64,000 bases of DNA from positions 1-64,000 of the forward strand of contig CAXFZM010000180.1 in NCBI GenBank assembly GCA_964007475.1, written 5' to 3'. Positions within the stretch are counted from its first letter, which is position 1. Each line of letters begins with the position of its first letter. This stretch comes from Hybos culiciformis. Lineage: Eukaryota; Arthropoda; Insecta; Diptera; Hybotidae. The notes under the pieces are model-generated. The model was not told where the DNA came from. It made no database searches and worked only from the letters and a program-made list of their open reading frames with translations. Below, piece by piece: positions 60,965 to 64,000 of the stretch. Both the position numbers and the translations under genes were made by a program.

Positions 60965-63713
60965 AATCTCTTAAAAAAATTATCAATGATAAAAAATTTA
61001 ATTCCTTCACAGTTTGATTGAAGAATTTTCATCAAATCCGAAATATTTGTTACATCGTGACACAATTAACGAAACGATCAGGCAGTTCTCTTACATACTC
61101 CTCCAATTCCATCTGAAGCCCCTTTGCCATGTCCAGATTCAGAATAATTCCACGTAAATCTCTTTAATCCCAAACAATAATATTGTAATCTATTACCCAA
61201 AAAGTGAAACATTGATTTATTTCTGTACTGCGTAGCAGGACTGTCACTTAAAAAATGTAAAGTTGTAACAGTACGTGGAAGTGATTTCAAAATATGGAAA
61301 AGATGTGCCCAGATAGCAGAAACATTATGTACTAGCGAGGAACTCAGTGTACAGTAACTTAGTTTTTGTTTGATCACCAAATTTAGAATAAACGACGACT
61401 GCGTGCAAAGTAATCTGTTTTCTTGACCCACCAAAATGAAAATTTTGAATTTCTTCGGCATATTTAATTGAATAATTCTCACTAAAGTCCATGTGTATCA
61501 AAACTTCATTCATGTTTAAATTTTCCTTCAGGCTACGGATTTGAAAGTGTTGGTGTAAAATTTTTCCTTCGTGAATTAAAAATTTCGGTAGCATCAAATT
61601 AAATTCTTTTATTAAATCTGTAATTTTAGTTTTTATGGCGTCTTTTGTGATTTTATTGACAATTTTTTGAATTTCTGTTTTTTTGAAAAAAATTTCTTCC
61701 TTTTTATTAATCCATTTAAAATATATAACTTCTTTTTCGGAAACATCAAGAAAAGATAGTCCTTACAAACCAAGCAAGTTCTTAAAAGACACTGCACAGA
61801 TAAAGAACAACATACAGAATTAATTATATCTGTTGTAGTTTTCTCAGAAATAATTTTATTGCACGAAAGACTGGAAATTATAAGTTCCATATTTGCGTGA
61901 ATAAAACATTTGCACGTTTCCCTTTTCTCTTTCATTTGTTTTATATAGAAAGGGCAACTTCGGCAAAATAATGAATAACTGCACGAGTTTTCTGGATATA
62001 TTAAGTTAAATTTTTTATGTAAATTTTTTAAATTATCATTAAGAAATCTTTTTTGTTTGACATGACCGCTTTTTCTGACAAAGTCCTTTTTACCAGGACA
62101 CATTCGAGAATTCTCGTCTTCTTCTAGGAATTTAATAATTTTACTTATAAGCTTTCTATTTAGTTTAGATTTTCTCAATGTATTCAAATTTAGATAAGAT
62201 TTTGAAATTTTTTTTCGATTTGAAAACGTACACCTACTAATTATTTGATATTTTTTCAAAATTTTGCCAGAAATCATATTAGTGAATATTTGTTTTGATT
62301 TGAAACCGTTTAATTTAGAATAATTAAGACTTAGTTGCTCTTTCAAAGCTTCTAACATCATCAAGTTTTGGGAAACAGCTGATGGGCCGGAATCAATAAT
62401 GGTATCCACTTTCTGCATTAGGACATCTTTTTTATAATTTTTACATTTAATTTTAAGACGAATGAACCGCAATTTATATTTATTGACTTTTAATTTTAAA
62501 TTTTTAATTTCATTGTTCATTTTTTTAATTTAAGGCTTATTACTTTTCTATTACGCGCGCGATTTGTCAGTCGAGAATCTTTTTTTGGTTGTAATATAGG
62601 ACTGGCACATTAACTTCATCTTCACTTTGTGGTGCAGTATTATTTTCTAAATTATGTTTCTTTTCATTTCTTTCTTTTCGAGATTTCCTTTTATTTTCTC
62701 TCCCTATTTTTCGTTGTTTTCTTGATTTCTTTCAGACATAGGCAGTGGTCGAAGTGGCAGGCTAAAAGTGGTGGGATGGTTAGAAAAAATTTAAGAGCAG
62801 GTTGATGCTCATGGGGTTTCTACCTCTTTGTCCTTTTTTAGTAGAAAAATGACTCATCCAAACAACTTTATTTTAATTTTACCAGCTTCAACCCTTGCGT
62901 TGCGTCTTTGTTGTTCCTAAATCATTTAATGAACTACAGATAGAACATCCTACTCCACTTTCTTTAACTGTTGTATTTATATGTTTCTAACTTTTCACAC
63001 CATTGTGTTTTGTGCCTGGTAATCTAGGAACTTTAAAGTATTGTGCTCCTATGATGTCCTATCTTGGCTTAATGTACTAAGTACATTCATTCAAATGTTT
63101 TTTTTCCTCCGCCTTTATGACTCCTGCTGTTCTTCAATTTTTCTTTTTTAAAAATTTAACCATTTACAAAAAAAAAAATTTAAACAAAATTTGGTAGTTA
63201 ACTAAAGATAGAGAATATTCAAAATTTGATCGGGTAAAAATTTGAATTTACGAAAAGCTGCGAAAATTGTTACAAAAAAAATAACTACATGGCCAATTAG
63301 TAACCAAAATATCTACTATTTACTATTTGAATTTTAAAAGTCTCATTTAAAATTATTTTTAATTTTTTTATTAAAAATTTTTAAAATCCATAAAAAAAAT
63401 TATTAAAATTTTAAAATATATGTTCCGGGATGTATTTTTCCTTCCTAAGAAGTGGTGGGATGAGTTTAGAATTATTTAGAAGTACCGGGATGGCATCCCA
63501 CCCCGTCCCGCCTCACTTCGAGCACTGGACATAGGCAAAATTTTGATGGGCAAAATTTACTTCAATTGTTTTTTTTTTTTAAATATCTTAATTGATTTTA
63601 TTGTTTCAGTTCTTCGTACAATAATGGATTTTCTTTGATTTTTAATCGTCTTGTTCGCTCAGCTTCTCGTTTTTTTCCAGAATTTCTTTTTTAACTTTAT
63701 TTTTTAATGACAT
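60965..63713 (-). pseudogene. transposase-like gene of unassigned family, multiply frameshifted
   Basis: Pieces in family order on the minus strand: a basic start (REAERTRRLKIKENPLLYEE, about 63650), LPMSERNQ, a hAT MITE gap, KKSRKQRKIGRENKRKSRKE and APQSEDE (about 62700), SRLTNRARNRK (about 62570), then a 295-residue frame (62520-61633) with FLEEDENSRMCPGKKDFVRK and a cysteine cluster, then HMDFSENYSIKYAEEIQNFH and FHFGGSRKQITLHAVVVYS (61597-61325), then SAIWAHLF, FLSDSPATQYRNKS and WNYSESGHGKGASDGIGG (61482-61078). The D..EN, SD and E.GHGKG blocks look like an acidic triad of an RNase H-like nuclease, which I infer. Frame breaks fall near 63680, 62720, 62540, 61760, 61360 and 61070. The family is common in arthropods; its superfamily is unknown to me. 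Confidence 0.75.
62743..63527. mobile_element. 785-bp hAT MITE inside the transposase-like gene
   Basis: Ends cagtggtcgaagtggcaggc and (reverse complement) cagtgctcgaagtgaggcgg; exact 8-bp duplication gacatagg at 62735-62742 and 63528-63535. Coding similarity resumes on both sides. Subterminal phrase gtggtgggatgg recurs near both ends. Confidence 0.93.
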
Positions 63714-63803
63714 CTACAATAAAGCACAAATTCACACATTTAAATCAGTAAATAAATCAAATAAATATAAAAAATAAGAAAAATGTCCTTATCGTGCCAT
63801 CAA

Positions 63804-63854
63804 GTCATTCCCGTGTTAGCACACGAACCACGGGAATGACAGCACGGTAATGAC
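63804..63854. repeat. cacggNaatgac motif cluster, right side
   Basis: gtcattcccgtg (63804-63815) and cacgggaatgac (63829-63840) form a hairpin, followed by cacggtaatgac (63843-63854). The matching left cluster is at 58559-58590. Confidence 0.8.
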
Positions 63855-64000
63855 AAAAAAACAGTTTTTCCTTAATTTATTGCAAAAAATTCGAAATAAT
63901 TAAAATCTTCAATTAATTAAATTATAAGAAAAAATCAGAGAAATCTAAATAAAATTGAGAAAAAAATATTTTTTATTATTTCAATTAAAAAAACACTTAC

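Larger units (their letters stand above)
58559..63854 (-). mobile_element. broken DNA transposon of unassigned type
   Basis: The boundaries are approximate. Copies of a 12-bp motif, cacggtaatgac / cacgggaatgac, occur at 58559-58590 on the left and at 63804-63854 on the right, framing one transposase-like gene (60965-63713). I know that gene family only as a recurrent arthropod and cnidarian protein with RNase H-like acidic motifs. Later insertions are a LINE (58885-60955) and a hAT MITE (62743-63527). True ends and target duplication were not resolved; the right end could lie beyond the window. Confidence 0.5.

Overview
This is eukaryotic DNA, very AT-rich, most likely from an insect or another arthropod. 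Coding DNA is sparse, genes carry spliced introns (GT-AG with GTAAGT-type donors), and most of the window is transposon debris: hAT, piggyBac, Tc1/mariner-pogo, Helitron, non-LTR retrotransposons, MITEs and minisatellites. No bacterial operon, intact tRNA, rRNA or CRISPR array was seen. There is a 200-base assembly gap at 31628-31827. The species cannot be named from the sequence.

Layout. 1-10 kb: a coding exon split by a hAT element (143-3931), then a nested stack, a 5-kb hAT (4930-9980) holding a piggyBac with a frameshifted transposase, a long-TIR element and a 735-bp palindrome. 10-23.5 kb: three copies of one unclassified repeat (called element A here) around two tandem paralogous genes with a Methyltransf_FA (farnesoic acid O-methyltransferase-type) domain. 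The second paralogue has an in-frame TGA and the first has mismatched splice phases, so both may be decaying. 23.5-40.1 kb: a large inverted duplication whose arms carry different later insertions, with a spacer that holds the assembly gap and a broken Helitron helicase. 40.5-47.6 kb: hAT deletion derivatives, MITEs and minisatellites. 48.3-51.5 kb: a tandem array of a 683-bp unit. 52-58 kb: MITEs and hAT relics in unassigned AT-rich DNA. 58.5-63.9 kb: a broken transposon of a type I cannot place, bearing a multi-frameshifted gene, itself hit by a 5'-truncated non-LTR retrotransposon and a 785-bp hAT MITE.

The most interesting system is the 683-bp repeat. Every unit contains a complete hammerhead ribozyme consensus on the + strand, with helix III open (type III), a GUA cleavage triplet, and nine bases of perfect complementarity between loops 1 and 2. 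A slightly over-unit-length copy with the same ribozyme sits in an intron at 13015-13770. Both insertions are flanked by 13-bp direct repeats, both begin with an inverted piece of the unit, and a paralogous locus near 18.1 kb shows the empty target site of the array. Together this suggests a mobile, retrozyme-like self-cleaving element rather than ordinary satellite DNA. The ribozyme fold, the duplications and the empty site are read from the sequence; RNA processing and the mobilisation route are inference.
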